From: Absidia repens
Lineage: Eukaryota; Mucoromycota; Mucoromycetes; Mucorales; Cunninghamellaceae
Direction of reading: 5' to 3'
Length of the DNA: 64,000 nt
Assembly (NCBI GenBank): GCA_002105175.1
Contig: MCGE01000006.1
Span: 620,001 to 684,000, forward strand
Part shown: positions 61,350 to 64,000 of the stretch, piece by piece
Numbering within the stretch: position 1 is the first letter of the stretch
How the letters are laid out: each line of letters opens with the position of its first letter
Translations under genes and position numbers: made by a program
Notes under the pieces: generated by a model
The model's database searches: none
What the model saw: only the letters and a program-made list of their open reading frames with translations
What the model was told of the DNA's origin: nothing

Positions 61350-63595
61350 ATGAATTCAGTACAAGAAACCAAGGAATGGCAAATGAATCAATCAACCACG
61401 ACTTCAACATCACCATCACCTATGCAAAGTCCACCGCGCGGTGCTAGCCCAGCTACTGCCACCACTACTCAAGCAAACAACGATAACAACAGTACTTATC
61501 CACCTACAGCACCCGTACATCACCCTCAACCCTATCTTTATACTCAAAACACGATGGTGCATTCTCCTATGTAAGTGATCGAAAGAATTGGATGAAGGAA
61601 AAAAACACTTCTGTCAATCATGCGTTTTGGTGATGCCGCTTGTTGGTGCAACTTTTTGGTTGTACCAATAAGCATACTGGTGGATTATATATACTGAAAA
61701 ATAAAGAGTGAAGGGAAACGGGCGCTAGGCGGATCATGTGAATATCTTGGTAGTACAAAGAATATTCATCTCTTTTTTTTATTTGAAAATAGGCAACCAT
61801 ACCCTCAACATGAACAACGAAGTACTCCTCCTCCTGCTTCTGGTTTTATGGCCACTGCTCCAAAGGAAGAATCTGATCCTAGATTACCAGGGTAAGTAAT
61901 AATGGATCATTAAAATGATTTGATGATATAACATATGCTGACTTTAAATTATTATTTTTCCTGTTAGATTGATGGTTTTGTCACAACCAGGAACTCCTCG
62001 TCCAAACTCAGTGATTTCTTCTGATGGTGGCTCACCCAATACTAAAAAGTCCCGCCACTCTTACGTTTCAGCCTTTCCTTCCATGCCTTACCCAGTCATG
62101 CCTCGCAAAAGATCAAGAAACGAAGGCGCTTTCTTTCCCACCGAAACTGGTCCTTCTTTCAGTACCGCCAAGCCTTTGGACAATTTGTATTCTCCTGATA
62201 GAACTAACTTGTAAGTACATGGTTGATTGTAAGCAAATAAATTCTGTTGTGTTTCTGACAAATGTTTTTTTCCATAGACTTACAGTGCATGTTCAATCGA
62301 AAATGGATCGAGGTTTCTTTTTGGCCGACAATGATTGGACTTGTTATCGACGCAATTACTTCCAGGTCAGCAGCACTTTTAGTATTCACGGTATCAATCC
62401 ATATTTCGGTGAACATGAACTCCAATGTTTTGTGCAAACGGCTCATCAGGGTCTTCAACCTGTAGCCCGATTTGTCTTGGGTATTTCTGCTCGTGTGTCC
62501 AACAGCGATAAAACCGTCGACTTGATTCAACATACACCAAAACGTGACAAGGGGCCTCAGATCATTCCGGAACCTAAATCGATCGCTCCTGGCGGTAACC
62601 TCAGTCTCAGCTCGGTTGGTAATACCCAAAATATTGCCACATTTGAACGCATTCAATTCAAAACTGCTACTGCCAACAATGGGAAACGCCGCGCTGCTCA
62701 ACAGTACTATGTGGTGGTCGTTGATTTGTTGGCTGAAACACATCATGGTGAACGGATCTCGGTGGCATCGTGTGTATCTTCTCCTTTGGTTGTCCGTGGC
62801 CGAAGTCCTGGCCATTATGCAGATAATCAAGATCGTTCGTCAACAACGACTTCCAATGCGAATATAATGGCAGCAGCAGCAGCAGCAGCGGCGGCGGCGG
62901 CGGCGGCGGCGACATCAGGTCCTGGTGCACATGGAGATGACCCCTATGGACATTATCACAAGCCTCCTATGACTCCACCAGCAGCGGCCATGATGGCGAG
63001 CAATGGTAGTAGTGGTGGTTATGGTGTGCCTTATGGTTATTACAATGCGTATCCTCATGGTCCCTTCCCCCCTCAGATGATGATGCCCAATCCTCATATG
63101 CCATTACCCACACCAACAAGCTCATCGCCTCACTCAGCTATCGGTGGATCATCTTCATCCTCATCAACGACCTCGTCCTCCACTGGCGGAGGTCCTTCAG
63201 TGACTTCTCCTCATGCACATCAACCTTACATGGTCCACAGTGTATCCGACCCATCCTCATCTGAATCATCCTCACCCGATCTTTATCAAAGCCCCTCAGA
63301 TTACGCATTACATCAAGGAGACAAACCACATCATCCCTCTCAACTTCATATTCATTCTCTAACCATGGATCCAACCAACGGTGGTGGTGCTGGTCATGGC
63401 CAATGGTCAAGATCTCGCTATCATTCTGCTGGCTCAGTTCCTTCTCCTTCTGTTGAACATCACCCTTCTTATTTCGCTCAACAACAACAACATCACCATC
63501 ATACAAACGGTGCTCCTCCAACGCCAACCACTCCTTTTAGTACCAGAAAATACGATACCATTCCTTCTACCAAGCAACGACAGCAAACGTCGTGA
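61350..63595 (+). CDS. NDT80/PhoG-like DNA-binding transcription factor
   Basis: Transcription factor with the Ig-fold Ndt80 DNA-binding domain (Ndt80 meiosis regulator, XprG/VIB-1 starvation regulators). Four exons (61350-61570, 61793-61891, 61968-62210, 62278-63595) give 626 aa. A Ser/Thr/Pro-rich N-terminus precedes the domain, which starts near residue 188: LTVHVQSKMDRGFFLADNDW, TCYRRNYFQVSSTF, FVLGISARVS, FERIQFKTATANNGKRRA, AQQYYVVVVDLLAE and ISVASCVSSPLVVRGRSPGHY. The C-terminus is low complexity, with a run of 14 Ala (62870-62912, GCA/GCG codons), Gly/Ser stretches and His-rich ends. The subgroup (meiotic or starvation response) cannot be decided from sequence. Confidence 0.93.
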
Positions 63596-64000
63596 TTTTG
63601 TCTTTATATTGTATCCCTTTTGTTATTAGTATATCATATTACATTAGTCTTTTATTCATATACTCATATTTTTACTTTTAGCCTCTATTCTTTATTATTA
63701 TTACAATTTGTGTTTCTATATATCATTTTTTACTAAATAAACTTCCATTTACCATACCAATAAACCACCCCATTCTGTCTGAATATTGTGTGTTGCTGTG
63801 TTACTGTGTTGACTATATTGACGCTTCAGTAGTAATGTACTTGACAATGTTTAATATCTTCATGTCCAACAGTTATTTAAATTAAATTTTGAAAGTTTAG
63901 CTGGCTCTCTTTCAAAATTTTCAGACATCGAAGCTATTTTATTTGTTTATTTACTATTTTTTTATATTTTTATTCCTACCCTCTTTTCTTGTAAACCCTT
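63596..64000. other. 3' flank of the NDT80-like gene
   Basis: T-rich 3' untranslated/intergenic sequence with an ACTAAATAAACTTCC block at about 63733, a candidate polyadenylation region. No further gene begins before the window end. Confidence 0.45.

Noticed and set aside
62204..62830. Minus-strand frame of 208 codons
   Set aside because: Antisense to the NDT80 DNA-binding exon, with no similarity or splice evidence of its own.

Overview
The window is a gene-dense, intron-rich, AT-rich nuclear segment of a fungus. Most genes carry several short introns (about 50-170 nt) with GTAAGT-like donors. Introns and flanks are full of long poly-T/poly-A runs. The gene content points to an early-diverging fungus of the Mucoromycota (probably Mucorales): a Zn2Cys6 factor with the KKRGPPKGYVE-type linker, Cla4, Ste12 and Ndt80 regulators, trifunctional HIS4, a GT61 glycosyltransferase and a WS/DGAT acyltransferase. 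That placement is inference from gene content, not a database result. I find no intact tRNA, rRNA, CRISPR array or coding transposon.

Layout, left to right. 1-4.2 kb: no recognisable gene, one copy of a dispersed repeat and a 48-bp tandem repeat. 4.3-17 kb: five minus-strand genes: cytosolic MetRS, complex I NDUFA2, an Nrd1/Seb1-type CID-RRM termination factor, a rhomboid-family membrane protein that lacks both catalytic residues, and a Q/PQ-rich protein of unknown function. 17.4-20.3 kb: a Zn2Cys6 transcription factor on the plus strand. 20.3-23.2 kb: a long GAT microsatellite and a second dispersed repeat copy. 23.3-31.5 kb: the PAK kinase CLA4 (minus) and the transcription factor STE12 (plus), head to head; STE12 shows an apparent one-base frameshift in a T-run. 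32-34 kb: a secreted flavin amine (polyamine) oxidase. 34.8-41.1 kb: RNase P subunit Rpr2/Rpp21, MIC60 and HIS4, all minus. 41.7-43.9 kb: a TMEM170-family protein and an EF-hand protein (plus). 45.6-56.7 kb: kynurenine aminotransferase-type enzyme, a HAL4/NPR-like kinase, PSMD5, a GT61 glycosyltransferase and a WS/DGAT acyltransferase (minus). 57-63.6 kb: BFR2/AATF and an NDT80-like transcription factor (plus).

The genes do not form one pathway. Most are housekeeping (translation, RNA processing, mitochondria, histidine and kynurenine metabolism, proteasome assembly). The signalling group Cla4-Ste12 is the one functionally suggestive neighbourhood.

The observations most worth a second look are: the rhomboid protein, which looks like a pseudoprotease; the dispersed non-coding repeat family with a tRNA-like head (five copies, looks like a tRNA-derived SINE); the STE12 frameshift; the recurrent CTAAACTAA/TTAGTTTAG motif near gene 3' ends and in the repeats; and the GTAC-palindrome cluster between CLA4 and STE12. 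I do not see a clear-cut new multi-gene system. Exon coordinates were worked out by hand from splice consensus and reading frame and may be off by a base in places; every multi-exon model given is in frame over its full length unless stated.
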